From positions 1-50,945 of the forward strand of contig JAHEGH010000015.1 of NCBI GenBank assembly GCA_024639825.1: DNA of 50,945 nt. The letters are read 5' to 3'. Below the pieces are notes generated by a model that was given only the letters and a program-made list of their open reading frames with translations, did not search any database and was not told the origin of the DNA. This document shows positions 18,301 through 28,244 of this stretch, piece after piece. The stretch is from Gammaproteobacteria bacterium. Its GTDB lineage: Bacteria > Pseudomonadota > Gammaproteobacteria > Steroidobacterales > Woeseiaceae. Each line of letters begins with the position of its first letter. The first letter of the stretch is position 1. A program made the translations under genes and the position numbers.

Positions 18301-18673
18301 CGGTGTACTCACGCAGCAGGCGGCCGCTTGACCACGTGGCTTCAACCAGGAATGTAAGGAATGGTTCGGTAATCGGTGAGCGGGAACGCACTTCGATGAC
18401 GGCACCATTCGCGCCATCCGACGACACGTTGAACTCGATGCCCTGGAGATAGAACGGTCGATCGATACCGTACCGCGCAAACGTTTCGGCCGAGGCCAGC
18501 GAGACGCTAAGGTTCGCTACCTCTTCAGGCGTGGCCGACAGCAACACAATCTCCGCACGCAGCGGTTCGTTCAGCGCTGAATCGAGATTGATATCACCGA
18601 GTCCAATGGCCCAGACCTCGCTCGATAGCAAAAGGACAAGTGCAAGCGAGATACGCGTAAGACGTCGCGACAT
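15347..18673 (-). CDS. fimV: FimV/HubP-family polar landmark and pilus-assembly protein
   Basis: This 1108-aa protein starts at MSRRLTRISLAL (18673), with GGAGA nine bases upstream. It has a signal peptide and a FimV N-terminal domain (IGLGDINLDSALNEPLRAEI). A periplasmic LysM region follows (about residues 215-275, YVERGDTLWGIASRM), then a Gln/Asp-rich coiled part, one membrane helix (KIGAAVVLAAGVLLWFL) and a very acidic cytoplasmic tail. The tail has TPR-like helices, repeats of the form T-[AG]-[ER]-[MI]-P, and the C-terminal FimV motif (KLDLARAYVDMGDPAGARSILEEV). FimV binds peptidoglycan at poles and supports type IV pili and cAMP signalling. A second, shorter FimV-like protein is at 28245. 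Confidence 0.95.
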   Translation of the reverse strand: MSRRLTRISLALVLLLSSEVWAIGLGDINLDSALNEPLRAEIVLLSATPEEVANLSVSLASAETFARYGIDRPFYLQGIEFNVSSDGANGAVIEVRSRSPITEPFLTFLVEATWSSGRLLREYTVLLDPPTYAPPVVQQTPSVQAPRRAVPSDSARIERQPEPAPQPQQRATPPPTQPRVTPPPAPEGEKEPVRTSPPPVPGDSDYSTSSGGALYVERGDTLWGIASRMRPDSRLTINQTMIAIFEANQQAFTGNINRLSAGASLNIPSADEVFQISRGDAFAAVKRQNEEWGGPAAFRAPDTSSADTTTDTGYTTEPDATQTRPSLVLVPPDEEPAGLDYEDDLSTSEPITREQEIADRIADLEAADVPDQQSLIEIRDNELASLRQELADIRGEVYEPPVDDTLVDDTTDDVFIDDEMTDDEALVADDAAADDEASDEEVTPPAATVSRPRVSEPSIMDRIMGILGSWWLKIGAAVVLAAGVLLWFLRRGSGDDDDSPWETLDSDEIAAGAMSATETLRAPARDDESIVVVEQDTGMRSLEPEFGEATESIETIEAPAPDLAAATGDTGEFGSLEDTFSSETAVNLDQTDPLAEADFHMAYGLYDQAADLVNGALESDPNDTALMSKLCEIYFVWGNQDAFVDAAGRLKAAVGDSDSGLWDKIVIMGQQIAAEHELFAGAGIAGATKAVDLSFEAEMDDAAELDMDFGGNDGAGSDIIDLGGDASAGGDEGIDFLFDETTGERIAIPDDTETVEAGLDVTAEMPAPVEPTVETPTIEQQFAGLGGGTSELPSLDEALGDSISESGQDSDATAEINLDDLDLDITGTNEALADTGINETLTDFDDVTGNNPEIDDDFGFGDLDTSSTGMRLAPDETGRMPLMDVEYESDTDTGIDLDLLEATGRTQVLSEDMAVATGVGLDTDIADDEATLLASGYGDEDTEVSGDAETLLAPMDDDEDDFDFAKTEALPPEAFTGHSSLDETGEMPAIARTDLDLDLDDLTAALQVSEVGDTLEQPRDDATVEQPRPSLADETAEIPTMSISPDDMSDDLHEARTMTEVGTKLDLARAYVDMGDPAGARSILEEVLDEGDEGQRQQAQQLLDSLPS

Positions 18674-18748
18674 AATGTATTTCTCCAAACCCCACAAAGC
18701 CCCTTAATGACATCCAGTCGGGGCCGATAATTGCCTGCGAACTATAGC

Positions 18749-19771
18749 TTAAAGATAGTTTTTTGCCAATATTTCAGCAATTTGGACGCTATTTAGAGCC
18801 GCGCCCTTACGTATGTTGTCAGCGACCACCCAAAGATCAATTCCACGCGGATGTGAGATGTCTTCGCGGATCCTCCCGACGAAAACAGGGTCTGCACCCG
18901 AGCTTTCGGTGACTGCAGTCGGATATTCCCCTGTTTCGACGCCGTCAAGCACCTCGATACCGGGCGATCTGGCCAGCAGTGCGGACACATCCGACGCCGA
19001 AATCTTGTCCCGCGTTTCGATATGCACGGCCTCTGAATGTCCAAAAAATGCCGGGATACGCACAGCCGTCGGATTCACAAGAATACTCTCGTCTTCCAGT
19101 ATCTTGCGCGTTTCCCAAACCATCTTCATTTCTTCCTTGGTGTAGCGGTTTTCCTGGAAGACATCGATGTGCGGAATGGCATTGAAGGCTATCTGCTTCG
19201 CGTCGCCTTCGATGTCCAGCGGACGCCCGTTCAGCAAGACCGTCGTCTGGCGCACGAGTTCCTCGACAGCACTGCGACCCGCACCCGAAACCGCCTGGTA
19301 GGTACAGACGTTGATGCGTTCGATGCCGACCGCGTCATAGATGGGCTTTAGCGCCACAACCATTTGAATTGTCGAACAATTCGGGTTAGCAATGATGCCG
19401 CGCGCGGTGTACCTCGCAATGGCTTCCGGGTTGACTTCCGGCACGACCAGCGGAATGTCGTCGTCGTAGCGAAAGTGCGAGGTGTTATCGATAACGACAC
19501 AGCCGGCCGCAGCTGCCTTGGGTGCGTATTCTTCAGAAATAGACCCGCCGGCGGAAAACAGGGCGATTTGCACCTTGGAGAAATCGAATTCAGCCAGGTC
19601 ATCGACCATGAGCTCGCGACGACCGAAGTCGACCGATTTCCCAATCGAGCGCTCGCTGGCAAGCGCATAGACGTCCCCTACGGGAAATTTTCGCTGGCTT
19701 AGTATTGCCAGCATAGCCTCGCCGACAACGCCGGTGGCGCCGACGACAGCGATATCAAACTTTTTACTCAT
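18749..19771 (-). CDS. asd: Aspartate-semialdehyde dehydrogenase
   Basis: This 340-aa enzyme has a Rossmann start IAVVGATGVVGEAML, catalytic Cys in ANPNCSTIQM, QAVSGAGRSAVEEL and the His-containing PAFFGHSEAVHIE. It reduces aspartyl phosphate to the semialdehyde for lysine, threonine, methionine and diaminopimelate. It precedes fimV as in pseudomonads. A REP-like hairpin lies between it and aroC. Confidence 0.97.
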   Translation of the reverse strand: MSKKFDIAVVGATGVVGEAMLAILSQRKFPVGDVYALASERSIGKSVDFGRRELMVDDLAEFDFSKVQIALFSAGGSISEEYAPKAAAAGCVVIDNTSHFRYDDDIPLVVPEVNPEAIARYTARGIIANPNCSTIQMVVALKPIYDAVGIERINVCTYQAVSGAGRSAVEELVRQTTVLLNGRPLDIEGDAKQIAFNAIPHIDVFQENRYTKEEMKMVWETRKILEDESILVNPTAVRIPAFFGHSEAVHIETRDKISASDVSALLARSPGIEVLDGVETGEYPTAVTESSGADPVFVGRIREDISHPRGIDLWVVADNIRKGAALNSVQIAEILAKNYL

Positions 19772-19784
19772 AATCTTTGTTTGC

Positions 19785-19808
19785 TCGGGCCTGAAGGCCC
19801 TCCTACGA
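19785..19808. repeat. REP-like element overlapping the aroC stop codon
   Basis: The hairpin GGGCC-TGAA-GGCCC is followed by CTCCTACGA. On the minus strand it begins GTAGGAG, the GTRG-type head also seen at 6053-6075. The TAG within the head is the stop codon of aroC (19803-19805). Confidence 0.75.
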
Positions 19809-20891
19809 AAGTTTGGGGAGATCCGAATCTACGTCGGCGTTTTGCGCCCGATTGCGCAGGTAGTGATCCATGATGACGAGCGCCACCATGGCTTCAGCGA
19901 TGGGCGTAGCACGCAAGCCAACACAGGGATCATGGCGACCCTTGGTGACAATCTCGGTATCTTTGCCGCTCTTGTCGATGGTCTTCCCCGGCTTGGTGAT
20001 GCTCGAGGTCGGTTTCAGCGCGATGCTGGTTAGCAGGTCCTGGCCGGATGAAATCCCGCCGAGCGTGCCACCCGCATCGTTCTTGCTAAAGCCTGTCGCC
20101 GACATTTCATCGCGATGCTCGCTGCCGCGCTGTGTCACCGCGGAGAAGCCGGCACCGACTTCGACACCCTTGACGGCATTGATGCTCATGAGGCCTTGCG
20201 CGAGATCGGCCTCCAGCTTGTCGAACACAGGCTCGCCGAGTCCCGGCGGCAAACCGCGAGCGAGAACGCTGATCTTCGCACCGATTGAATCACCCTGCTC
20301 CCGCAGGTCGTTCATGAACGTCTCAAGTTCATCGAGCTTATCGGGGTCCGCGCAAAAGAACGGGTTGTCATCGACAATCGAGAGATCGGTCGCCGCCAGT
20401 TCGATCGGGCCCAGCTGCGCGACATATCCGTTGATGTCGATGCCCTCACGTTCCTTGAGGTACTTGCGCGCAATCGCACCGGCCGCGACCCGCATCGCTG
20501 TTTCGCGCGCCGACGAGCGTCCACCTCCGCGATAGTCGCGAATGCCGTACTTCTGCTGGTACGTATAGTCAGCATGACCGGGACGAAACTTGTCCTTGAT
20601 ATCGCCGTAATCCCTGGAACGCTGGTCAGTATTCTCGATGAGCAGGCCAATCGGCGTGCCCGTTGTTTTGCCTTCAAAGACACCGGACAGGATGCGGACC
20701 TGATCCGGTTCATTGCGCTGCGTTGTGTGCTTGTTGCGGCCCGGCCGGCGCCGATCCAGGTCAACCTGGATGTCCGCTTCGGAGAGTTCCATGCCAGGCG
20801 GACAGCCATCGACGATGCAGCCAAGCGCCACGCCATGGCTCTCGCCAAAGGTCGTTACCACAAATGATTTTCCGAAGCTGTTGCCTGACAC
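19803..20891 (-). CDS. aroC: Chorismate synthase
   Basis: This 362-aa protein starts at GTG ([20 protein letters not shown]). Family motifs are [39 protein letters not shown] and the FMN-binding [17 protein letters not shown]. It converts EPSP to chorismate using reduced FMN. Its start is 23 bases after the prmB stop. The stop codon lies in the REP-like hairpin at 19785-19808. Confidence 0.97.
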   Translation of the reverse strand: MSGNSFGKSFVVTTFGESHGVALGCIVDGCPPGMELSEADIQVDLDRRRPGRNKHTTQRNEPDQVRILSGVFEGKTTGTPIGLLIENTDQRSRDYGDIKDKFRPGHADYTYQQKYGIRDYRGGGRSSARETAMRVAAGAIARKYLKEREGIDINGYVAQLGPIELAATDLSIVDDNPFFCADPDKLDELETFMNDLREQGDSIGAKISVLARGLPPGLGEPVFDKLEADLAQGLMSINAVKGVEVGAGFSAVTQRGSEHRDEMSATGFSKNDAGGTLGGISSGQDLLTSIALKPTSSITKPGKTIDKSGKDTEIVTKGRHDPCVGLRATPIAEAMVALVIMDHYLRNRAQNADVDSDLPKLS

Positions 20892-20914
20892 TTATCTATT
20901 ATCCGATCTGTTGC

Positions 20915-21808
20915 CTATTGGGTCTGTAAGTCTTTGCGGGTCAGCAGGAACACTCCGGCTCCGCCCTGCTCGAACGCCAACCAGACGAACGGCAGTTCCG
21001 GGTACGCAGCTTCCAGCGCTGCCTGGCTGTTGCCGACCTCACAAACGAGTATTCCATTGTCCGTCATAAATCGCGAGGCGTCTCGCAGAATCTTGTGCAC
21101 CGACTCAAGACCGTCCTCACCCGCCGCCAGCCCAAGCTCGGGCTCATGCCTGAATTCTGCAGCCCGGGAATCCATGTCTTCCTGGTCAACGTAGGGCGGG
21201 TTACTAATGACAAGGTCGTAGCGTGCATCCCCGAGCGCATCGAAAAAGTCCGACTTGATGGTCTGTACACGGTCTTCCAGCCCATGGCGCTCGACGTTAA
21301 TGCTTGCCACGGCGAGTGCGTCGTCGGAGATATCAACCGCGTCGACGCGCGCGTCGGGAAACGCGAAGGCAGTCGCTATCGCGATGCAGCCGCTGCCGGT
21401 ACCCAGATCGACGGCCCGATGTACCTCGGCCGGCGTAATCCAGGGCGAAAACTGATTGTGAATGAGTTCAGCGAATGGCGATCGCGGCACCAGAACGCGC
21501 TCATCGACATAGAACTCCAGCCCGGCAAACCATGCCTGGTGAATGAGATAGGCGAGCGGGACCCGCTCGTCAATGCGTCGTGATGCCAGCACGCCGGCCT
21601 TCGAAACGTCTTCCGCAGACACCGGGTTTGCATAGACGGCCGGCGCATCGTCGTGAGAGAGACCCAGGCAGGCAAACACGAGCCAGGCCGACTCATCGAT
21701 CGCGTTGTCAGTGCCATGCCCATACGTAAGCTCGGCCGCTTCGAAGCGGCCGGCAATATCCCGAATGAGTTGCTCGACGTTCATGCCGCGCGAATCTATC
21801 ACGCTCAT
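20915..21808 (-). CDS. prmB: Ribosomal protein L3 glutamine methyltransferase
   Basis: This 297-aa class I SAM methyltransferase has the catalytic NPPY motif ([12 protein letters not shown]), [13 protein letters not shown] as motif I and the PrmB N-terminal helix bundle ([17 protein letters not shown]). It methylates Gln150 of L3 (E. coli numbering). PrmC is the closest alternative, but the N-terminus and the position before aroC favour PrmB. A second ATG eight codons in (21784) is possible. Confidence 0.93.
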   Translation of the reverse strand: MSVIDSRGMNVEQLIRDIAGRFEAAELTYGHGTDNAIDESAWLVFACLGLSHDDAPAVYANPVSAEDVSKAGVLASRRIDERVPLAYLIHQAWFAGLEFYVDERVLVPRSPFAELIHNQFSPWITPAEVHRAVDLGTGSGCIAIATAFAFPDARVDAVDISDDALAVASINVERHGLEDRVQTIKSDFFDALGDARYDLVISNPPYVDQEDMDSRAAEFRHEPELGLAAGEDGLESVHKILRDASRFMTDNGILVCEVGNSQAALEAAYPELPFVWLAFEQGGAGVFLLTRKDLQTQ

Positions 21809-21864
21809 GGTCGTTCTGCCTGTAGAATTGCCGCCTGATACTCCGCTGTTAATTAATCATCGAT

Positions 21865-22476
21865 ATGGGCCCAAGAAAAATCATCGTTGCCGTGGCGTTG
21901 GCCATCGCACTTGCCGCTGGCGTGTTTGTCGCTGCACGTCATCAGGCGCCGGTTGCACCGACGTCCGCGCTTGCGCTGCCAGTACCCAAGCCGGTACCTG
22001 CGTTCTCACTCCTCAATCAGCATGGGGAGCCGGTCGACCAGTCTGTCTTCGAGGGCCAGTGGGACCTCGTGTTTTTCGGCTTTACCCACTGCCCGGATAT
22101 TTGCCCGACGACGCTGCAAGTCCTCGCAGCGGCAAAAAAGGCGCTTGCAGAACAGGGGCATGAGACAGTGCCTCGCATCGTCCTCGTCAGCGTTGATCCG
22201 GAGAGAGACTCGCCGGAAGTTCTGGGCCAGTACATCGACTATTTTGGCGACGGCAACCTGGGGCTTACCGGCTCGCTCGAGGAAATACGGAAACTGACTG
22301 GCGGGCTCGGGATCTTTTTTGAGAAGCAAGCTGGCGACGGCGAGAACTACTCGGTCGACCACTCGGCGGCAGTGCTTGTCATCGATCCCGATGGCGGATT
22401 CCACTCAGTGTTTAGCGGCCAACACGTTGTGGACAACTTTGTCCATGATCTGCCGATTCTAATGGACGATCGATAA
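21865..22476 (+). CDS. SCO1/SenC-family copper chaperone
   Basis: This 203-aa protein has an N-terminal membrane anchor (IIVAVALAIALAAGVFVA) and a thioredoxin-like periplasmic domain. The copper site is CPDIC (Cys76, Cys80) plus His166 in VDHSAAV. Sco proteins deliver copper or reduce thiols for the CuA site of cytochrome oxidase. It overlaps the PCuAC gene by one base, a classic pair for CuA assembly. The oxidase genes are not in the window. Confidence 0.94.
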   Translation: MGPRKIIVAVALAIALAAGVFVAARHQAPVAPTSALALPVPKPVPAFSLLNQHGEPVDQSVFEGQWDLVFFGFTHCPDICPTTLQVLAAAKKALAEQGHETVPRIVLVSVDPERDSPEVLGQYIDYFGDGNLGLTGSLEEIRKLTGGLGIFFEKQAGDGENYSVDHSAAVLVIDPDGGFHSVFSGQHVVDNFVHDLPILMDDR

Positions 22477-22889
22477 TGCGTCTCGCCGTCATTCTACTGG
22501 CAACCACAGTGGTTGCCTGTGGCACACCCGAGCCGCCGCTGGTCATCAGCGAACTGGAAGTCACGAACCCCATACCGGGCAGGCACATGAGTGCCGGGTT
22601 CTTTATTCTCACCAACAACACCGATGAGGTCATCAGCATCACCGGTGTCAACAGCCCGCAATTTACACGTGTCGAAATTCATGAGACGACACTGACAGAT
22701 GGCGTGTCGCGCATGCGTGAACTCGACGTGCTTGAGGTGCCCGCGCACGGCAGCGTTGTTCTGGAGCGTGGCGGCAAACACCTGATGCTGATACAAGCGC
22801 GCGACATCGGTGATTCGGTCACCCTGCAATTTCTCAGCGGTGACGCACCCGTGCTTTCCGTCGACTATGTATTTCCAAAGGACAACTGA
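22476..22889 (+). CDS. Periplasmic copper chaperone PCu(A)C-like
   Basis: This 137-aa protein has a lipoprotein-like signal (VVACG) and a cupredoxin-like PCuAC fold. The copper ligand pattern is visible as RHMSAGFFIL, then VEIHET followed by VSRMREL, and a final LM. It moves Cu(I) to Sco or the CuA site of the oxidase. It shares one base with the sco gene and one with psd. Confidence 0.88.
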   Translation: MRLAVILLATTVVACGTPEPPLVISELEVTNPIPGRHMSAGFFILTNNTDEVISITGVNSPQFTRVEIHETTLTDGVSRMRELDVLEVPAHGSVVLERGGKHLMLIQARDIGDSVTLQFLSGDAPVLSVDYVFPKDN

Positions 22890-23749
22890 TGATGGCTAAA
22901 GCGTTTGTAGTGATGCAATACCTGCTGCCGCGTTACTGGCTTACGGCGTTGATCTGGCGCATTGCGCGGATTCGCCATACAGGTACCAAGAATTTTCTCA
23001 TCACGAAATTCTCCAGCGCGTTCGACGTTAATCTCGAAGAAGTGAAACTCAATGTCCCGATCGACTTTGCGACGTTCAACGATTTCTTCATTCGCGAACT
23101 CGCCGACGACGCACGCCCGATCGACGGTGATGACGATGCCATCGTGTCGCCCGTCGACGGTACTGTCAGCTTTGCCGGCGCGATTCACGGTGACAGCATC
23201 TTCCAGGCCAAGGGCATCAACTATTCGCTGGGCGACCTCCTCGCGACCGATACTAACGAAGCCGAACGCTACGTAGACGGTAGTTTCGCGACGATTTACC
23301 TCGCGCCATACAACTACCACCGCGTGCATGCGCCGCTTGCCGGCGAACTGGTGGCCGCACGCTACGTCCCGGGCGACCTGTTCAGTGTCAATGAAGCCAC
23401 GGTCTCAAGTGTCGACGGACTGTTCCGCCGCAATGAACGACTGGTCATGCACTTTCTCACCGCGACGGGTCCGGCCGTGTTGATCTTCGTTGGTGCGCTC
23501 AACGTCGGCAGCATCTCGACGCCCTGGACCGGCGAGATCCGGCCGCGCAAGACTGGCGTTGTGGATGTACTGGAATTGTCCGGCCACCCTACCCAAGTGC
23601 AAAAAGGCGATCTGCTGGGCTGGTTTAATATGGGTTCTACCGTAATCCTGCTTCTGCCGAAGGGCACGTGTGCATGGGATGACGACCTCGAACCCGGTGA
23701 GACGCTGAAAATGGGTGTGGAAATTGGCGAACTGAAGAGCGCCGCTTAG
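22889..23749 (+). CDS. psd: Phosphatidylserine decarboxylase proenzyme
   Basis: This 286-aa protein has the self-cleavage motif GST (FNMGSTVILLLP, near residue 250), where the Ser becomes the pyruvoyl group. YNYHRVHAPL carries the catalytic His, and VSPVDGTVSF is conserved. It makes phosphatidylethanolamine at the inner membrane. One-base overlaps with both neighbours place it in the sco-pcuAC-psd-epmA-msrC operon. Confidence 0.96.
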   Translation: MMAKAFVVMQYLLPRYWLTALIWRIARIRHTGTKNFLITKFSSAFDVNLEEVKLNVPIDFATFNDFFIRELADDARPIDGDDDAIVSPVDGTVSFAGAIHGDSIFQAKGINYSLGDLLATDTNEAERYVDGSFATIYLAPYNYHRVHAPLAGELVAARYVPGDLFSVNEATVSSVDGLFRRNERLVMHFLTATGPAVLIFVGALNVGSISTPWTGEIRPRKTGVVDVLELSGHPTQVQKGDLLGWFNMGSTVILLLPKGTCAWDDDLEPGETLKMGVEIGELKSAA

Positions 23750-24720
23750 TGGGTAACTGGCGGCCTGCGTCCGGTCCGGAAGCCGCGGCCAGCCGCGCTG
23801 CATTGATGCGCCGCGTGCGCGCCTGTTTCGAGGAGGCCGGGGTCCTCGAAGTGGATACGCCGGCGCTCAGCTCCGCTGCCGTGAGCGATACACAGATCGA
23901 AAGTTTTGAGATTACCGCGAGTGCGGTCAGCAACCTGCCGCTATTCCTCAATACCTCTCCCGAATTCTGCATGAAGCGTCTCCTGGCTGACGGCTATCCC
24001 GACATTTTTTCGATCTGCCGCGTATTCCGGGACGGCGAGTCAGGACGCAGGCACCAGCCCGAATTCACGATGATCGAGTGGTACCGCCTCGGCATGAACC
24101 TCGGCGACATCATTGGCGACACCCTGCGGGTCATTCAGCGCGCGCTCGATGACAAGGCACCTGTTGCCGAACCTGTGCATCTCGACTATCGCGAGGCCGT
24201 TCTGGACGCGACCGGCCTCGATCCACTCATTGCGGACACGAATTCGCTGGCGAGTGCCGTTGACGCGGACGACCGGCTGCGTGCCGCGATTGATGATGAA
24301 AAAGACGACTGGCTGGATCTGCTGCTGGCGACCCGCGTTGTTCCGGGCTTCGCGAATGACCGGTTAACCGTTTTGAAGCACTACCCGGCCAGCCAGGCGG
24401 CACTGGCACGACTCTGCCCGGCCAACCCGCAGGTCGCAGATCGCTTCGAGGTTTTTCTTGGCCCTGTCGAACTGGCCAATGGCTACGTGGAACTCACGGA
24501 CGCCGCCGAGCAGTCGGCACGCATTGCCGCGGATAACGCGGCTCGTGCCCGGCGCGGACGTTCCGCTCGCCCCGTCGACTCGCACCTGATTGCCGCCCTG
24601 GAATCAGGGCTCCCCGCGTGCGCGGGAGTCGCGATGGGCGTCGAGCGCTTGCAAATGATCCGCGATAAGACCGACGATATACGCAACGTACTAACCTTCG
24701 CCTTCGAGCCTGACCAATGA
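23749..24720 (+). CDS. epmA: Elongation factor P--(R)-beta-lysine ligase
   Basis: This 323-aa protein resembles the catalytic core of class II lysyl-tRNA synthetase without the anticodon-binding domain. Visible are the class II motifs (FRDGESGRRHQPEFTMIEWYR, CAGVAMGVERLQM) and LANGYVELTDAAEQ. It attaches beta-lysine to Lys34 of EF-P. The GTG start shares one base with the psd stop. Its target gene efp lies close by at 25183-25749. The beta-lysine mutase EpmB is not in the window. Confidence 0.95.
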   Translation: MGNWRPASGPEAAASRAALMRRVRACFEEAGVLEVDTPALSSAAVSDTQIESFEITASAVSNLPLFLNTSPEFCMKRLLADGYPDIFSICRVFRDGESGRRHQPEFTMIEWYRLGMNLGDIIGDTLRVIQRALDDKAPVAEPVHLDYREAVLDATGLDPLIADTNSLASAVDADDRLRAAIDDEKDDWLDLLLATRVVPGFANDRLTVLKHYPASQAALARLCPANPQVADRFEVFLGPVELANGYVELTDAAEQSARIAADNAARARRGRSARPVDSHLIAALESGLPACAGVAMGVERLQMIRDKTDDIRNVLTFAFEPDQ

Positions 24721-25190
24721 TCAAGACAGATTACGAGCTTCTCGATTCTCAACTGCATGCGCTGCTTGAGGGGGAACGCGATGCGTTGGCGGCAACCGGC
24801 AACTTTGTCGCGCTCCTTTATAACGCACTGACAGAGATCAACTGGCTGGGCGTCTACGTGCTGCGCGGCGACGAACTCGTCCTGGGACCGTTCCAGGGGA
24901 AACCGGCGTGTGTGCACATCGCGCTCGATGAGGGTGTGTGTGGCGCGGCAGCCTCGACGCTGGAGACACAACGCGTCGCCGATGTGCATGCGTTTCCCGG
25001 TCATATCACCTGCGACGTTGATTCTCGTTCAGAACTGGTGGTGCCGTTGATTGTGCATGACCAGCTTATCGGCGTCCTCGACATCGACAGCCCGATTACG
25101 CGGCGCTTCAGCGTAGAAGACCAGGCTGGCGTAGAGAAATTGTGCCGGACATTTTGCGCGCTGCAGGAGACGCGCAAGTACTTTATTTGA
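24717..25190 (+). CDS. msrC: Free methionine-(R)-sulfoxide reductase (GAF domain)
   Basis: This 157-aa single-GAF protein keeps the three family cysteines: Cys65 (GKPACVHI), Cys75 (GVCGAA) and Cys99 ([16 protein letters not shown]). It reduces free methionine-R-sulfoxide in the cytosol. It overlaps epmA by four bases (ATGA). Its 3' end overlaps the convergent efp gene by 8 bases. Confidence 0.93.
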   Translation: MIKTDYELLDSQLHALLEGERDALAATGNFVALLYNALTEINWLGVYVLRGDELVLGPFQGKPACVHIALDEGVCGAAASTLETQRVADVHAFPGHITCDVDSRSELVVPLIVHDQLIGVLDIDSPITRRFSVEDQAGVEKLCRTFCALQETRKYFI

Positions 25191-25749
25191 CGCGCGACAC
25201 GTATTCGCGAGAGCGAGTATCGACCTTGACTGTCTCACCCTGATCCACGAACAGGGGCACGCGAACAACAGCGCCTGTCGAGAGCGTCGCAGGTTTTACG
25301 CCGCCACTTGCCGTATCACCCTTCACACCAGGATCTGTCTCGGTGATTTCGAGTTCGACGAAGTTGGGCGCCGAAACGATCAGCGGCGAATTATTCCAAA
25401 GCGTGATGCCGCAGACATCACCATCGCTAATCCAGTCTTTCGCGTCACCTACCGCCTCGGCATCGGCGGCATACTGCTCAAACGTGTCCGGCACCATAAA
25501 GTGCCAGAACTCACCGTCGGCGTAGAGATACTGCATTTCGGTGTCCATGACATCAGCCGCTTCAACCGACTCGCCGGACTTAAAGGTCTTGTCGACGGTT
25601 TTGCCCGTTTTCAGGTTCCGGATACGAACGCGATTGAACGCCTGGCCTTTGCCAGGTTTTACGAATTCGTTATCAACGATAATGCATGGATCGCCGTCAA
25701 TAATGATCCGCAGGCCGGACTTGAACTCGCTGGTGCTGTAATTTGCCAT
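25183..25749 (-). CDS. efp: Translation elongation factor P
   Basis: This 188-aa protein has the three-domain EF-P pattern. The modified residue is Lys34 in the loop VKPGKGQAF, the substrate of EpmA. It relieves ribosome stalling at polyproline. It is transcribed toward msrC and shares eight terminal bases with it. It diverges from the fimX-like gene across about 120 bp. Confidence 0.97.
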   Translation of the reverse strand: MANYSTSEFKSGLRIIIDGDPCIIVDNEFVKPGKGQAFNRVRIRNLKTGKTVDKTFKSGESVEAADVMDTEMQYLYADGEFWHFMVPDTFEQYAADAEAVGDAKDWISDGDVCGITLWNNSPLIVSAPNFVELEITETDPGVKGDTASGGVKPATLSTGAVVRVPLFVDQGETVKVDTRSREYVSRVK

Positions 25750-25868
25750 GGTTGTCGCTCTCTGAAGCCAATCCGCCGGTTGGTGGCGAGGCGCTATGAT
25801 ACCGGAGTGAGAGCGCCGTGCCAGCCGAATTTTCGGCCTGAATTCGCGCCAAATCGGGCCGAAACTAG

Positions 25869-28097
25869 ATGCAGGTCACGGTTTTGGACACCGGGCCGGG
25901 ACTACCCCCTCCACTGTGTCTAGACTCCAAAGTTCTTAACAGAATATGGACATCACGGGGAATTACCCGGTTTACCAGGGATTTGGATTTGAACGGGCGC
26001 CAAAGCATCTCTATCGCTGTCCTGACGGATAACCAGGACGACGTCGAACTGATCAACAGTGCACTGCGCGACGCGGGCCATGCGGCGCATTGTCACTGGA
26101 TAGCCAGTTCCACCCGACTAGCCGATACGCTGGCTGCCGAGCTTGTTGAACTCCTCATAGTGAACTGCGACCGCTACCCCGATTCCATTCGCCAGATCGT
26201 CAAACAGAAAGACCGCTACAACCCCGAAGTCCCGGTCATCGCCATGCAGGAACATGCCGATGAAGAAAGCATCGAATCCGCCATGCGCTCGGGCGCCTGC
26301 GACCTGGTTTCCATGGGGCTCAAGGAGCGCCTGCAGTCCGTCGTGTCACGTGAATTGCGCGCGCTGCGCGTTGAACGCGCGCTGAACTCCACATTGCAGT
26401 CTGCGACCGAATACAAGAAACACCTCAAACATCACATGGCGGCGTCGGCCAGCAGTTACGCGCTGGTTCAGGAAGGCATCTTCAACGAGGTCAACGACGC
26501 CTGGCTACGGCAGTTCAAACTGACGAACAAGGGCGACCTGATCGGACTGCCATTGATGGACTATTTCGAGCCCGAAAGCCGTGCGGCACTCAAGGGCGCG
26601 CTGGTGGCGACGGTTGCGGGAAAATGGCAAAAAGATGAGAAGCTGATCGTCAAGGCACATATTGACTCTGGAGAGGCGGAAGACCTGCACCTTGAATTCC
26701 GCCGCATCGATCTCGACGACGGCCCCAATGTGCAGATTCGTATTGCTCCGCAGTTGAAAGTTGCCGAGGAGCCAACGAAGCTCGTCCACGACGCGCTCAA
26801 ACGCGACCCCACGATGCTGTTCTTCCACAGGGCACAGTTTCTCGAACGAATTACCAAGCGGCTGAAACGCAAGCCTGCATCCGGCACGCATTGTCTTGTC
26901 TATATCAAGCCCGACAACTTCGGCTTGATACGTAAAAAGGTCGGCATCGTCCAGTCGGAAGAGATTCTCGCCCAGTTCGCAGAGGTCGTGCGCAAGCGCA
27001 TGCATCCTCGTGATGTCGCGGGACGCTTTGAAGGTACCTCTATCATGGTGTTGCTGGAACGTGGCAGTGCGCGTGACGCCCAGGTCTGGGGCAAACAGCT
27101 TATCGACCATCTCTCGACAATAACCTTCGAGGTTGGGGATACGTCGACGCAGATGACCTGCACAGTTGGCGCCTGCGGCGTCAGTGAAGTCTTCAGCAAC
27201 CTGGAAGAATTCGTAACCGCGACGGTCAGCGCCTATGAACTTGGCAAGGAAGCCGGCGGCAGCACGTCGTTCCTCAGTGAATCTGCGGACGAAGATACAA
27301 AACAGCGGGAGTTCGACGCTATCTGGGTCAAACACCTCAAGGCCGCATTGATGGACAATCGCTTCCGCCTTGCGCAGCTGCCGATCGCCGGATTACGCAG
27401 TGACTCGATCCAGATGTACGACCTGCTTGTTCGTATGATCGACGAGCAAAACAACTCCGTATTACCCTCCGAGTTTATTCCGGCGGCCGAACGCAACAAC
27501 ATGATGAAGAACATCGACCGCTGGATGCTGACAGCGGCCATAGAGTTCTGCTCACACAATGAAGCCGACCGCGTTTTTGTCCGCCTGTCGAGGCAGTCGA
27601 TTACCGACCCAAGCACTCCGGCCTGGATGCAACAGAAGATGGACGAGAGCGGCTTCGATTGCTCACGGCTCGTCGTACAGGTTCCGGAGACCGACGCCGC
27701 AAAACACATCAAGCACACTCGGGAGCTTGTGAAGCACACGCGCAAGCTCGGCATTGGCTTTGCCATTGAACACTATGGTGTCGATCAGGCACGTTTCCAG
27801 ATACTCGACATCCTGAAGCCCGACTACATCAAGATCGATGGCGAGCTCATGCACACATTGATGACTGATGAGTCCATGCAGAGCGCCGTCAGCAAGATCG
27901 TCAAAGCGGCACAGGCGCGCAAGATCAAGACGATCGCAGAGCGCGTCGAGAACGCCAACGCGATGGCCGTGCTCTTCCAGCTGGGCCTCGACTTTATGCA
28001 GGGACATTATGTTCACGAACCGGAAGTGGTCCTTCAGGACAGCAATAGCGGCGTAACCAATACGCTCGACGAACTGACGGCCGCGCACGCCAACTGA
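25869..28097 (+). CDS. fimX: FimX-like protein: REC, PAS, degenerate GGDEF and EAL domains
   Basis: This is a protein of up to 742 aa with a receiver-like N-terminus (about 45-165), PAS-like region (about 195-295), GGDEF-like domain (about 315-470) and EAL-like domain (about 485-730). The GGDEF signature is degenerate (RFEGTS, 386-391) and the EAL position reads YDLLVRM (517-523), so neither cyclase nor phosphodiesterase activity is expected. This is the pattern of FimX, a c-di-GMP receptor that promotes type IV pilus assembly at the pole. The first 40 residues look unlike the family. A TTG at 25989 with AGGGA eight bases before may be the true start. The next gene is FimV-like, which supports a pilus role. 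Confidence 0.85.
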   Translation: MQVTVLDTGPGLPPPLCLDSKVLNRIWTSRGITRFTRDLDLNGRQSISIAVLTDNQDDVELINSALRDAGHAAHCHWIASSTRLADTLAAELVELLIVNCDRYPDSIRQIVKQKDRYNPEVPVIAMQEHADEESIESAMRSGACDLVSMGLKERLQSVVSRELRALRVERALNSTLQSATEYKKHLKHHMAASASSYALVQEGIFNEVNDAWLRQFKLTNKGDLIGLPLMDYFEPESRAALKGALVATVAGKWQKDEKLIVKAHIDSGEAEDLHLEFRRIDLDDGPNVQIRIAPQLKVAEEPTKLVHDALKRDPTMLFFHRAQFLERITKRLKRKPASGTHCLVYIKPDNFGLIRKKVGIVQSEEILAQFAEVVRKRMHPRDVAGRFEGTSIMVLLERGSARDAQVWGKQLIDHLSTITFEVGDTSTQMTCTVGACGVSEVFSNLEEFVTATVSAYELGKEAGGSTSFLSESADEDTKQREFDAIWVKHLKAALMDNRFRLAQLPIAGLRSDSIQMYDLLVRMIDEQNNSVLPSEFIPAAERNNMMKNIDRWMLTAAIEFCSHNEADRVFVRLSRQSITDPSTPAWMQQKMDESGFDCSRLVVQVPETDAAKHIKHTRELVKHTRKLGIGFAIEHYGVDQARFQILDILKPDYIKIDGELMHTLMTDESMQSAVSKIVKAAQARKIKTIAERVENANAMAVLFQLGLDFMQGHYVHEPEVVLQDSNSGVTNTLDELTAAHAN

Positions 28098-28110
28098 CAC
28101 CCCGGAAAAG

Positions 28111-28126
28111 TGTGAAGCACGTCACA
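28111..28126. promoter_or_regulatory. Consensus CRP/Vfr binding site upstream of the second fimV-like gene
   Basis: The sequence TGTGAAGCACGTCACA matches TGTGA-N6-TCACA exactly, with one more symmetric base pair on each side. It lies 119 bp before the fimV-like start. A TAGAAT box at 28173-28178 could be the -10. Both arms differ from the ACTGA/TCAGT sites at 2302-5028, so a different Crp-family protein is implied. Confidence 0.75.
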
Positions 28127-28244
28127 CAGTGCCATTGGAACCACCCGCTAACGCTGCATACACGCTAAAAACTAGAATAGCTTCGTAGCTACAGATGCGT
28201 ATTAATCCTAGTCTGCGTATGACAGGAACACCGGGGTACTTGAA

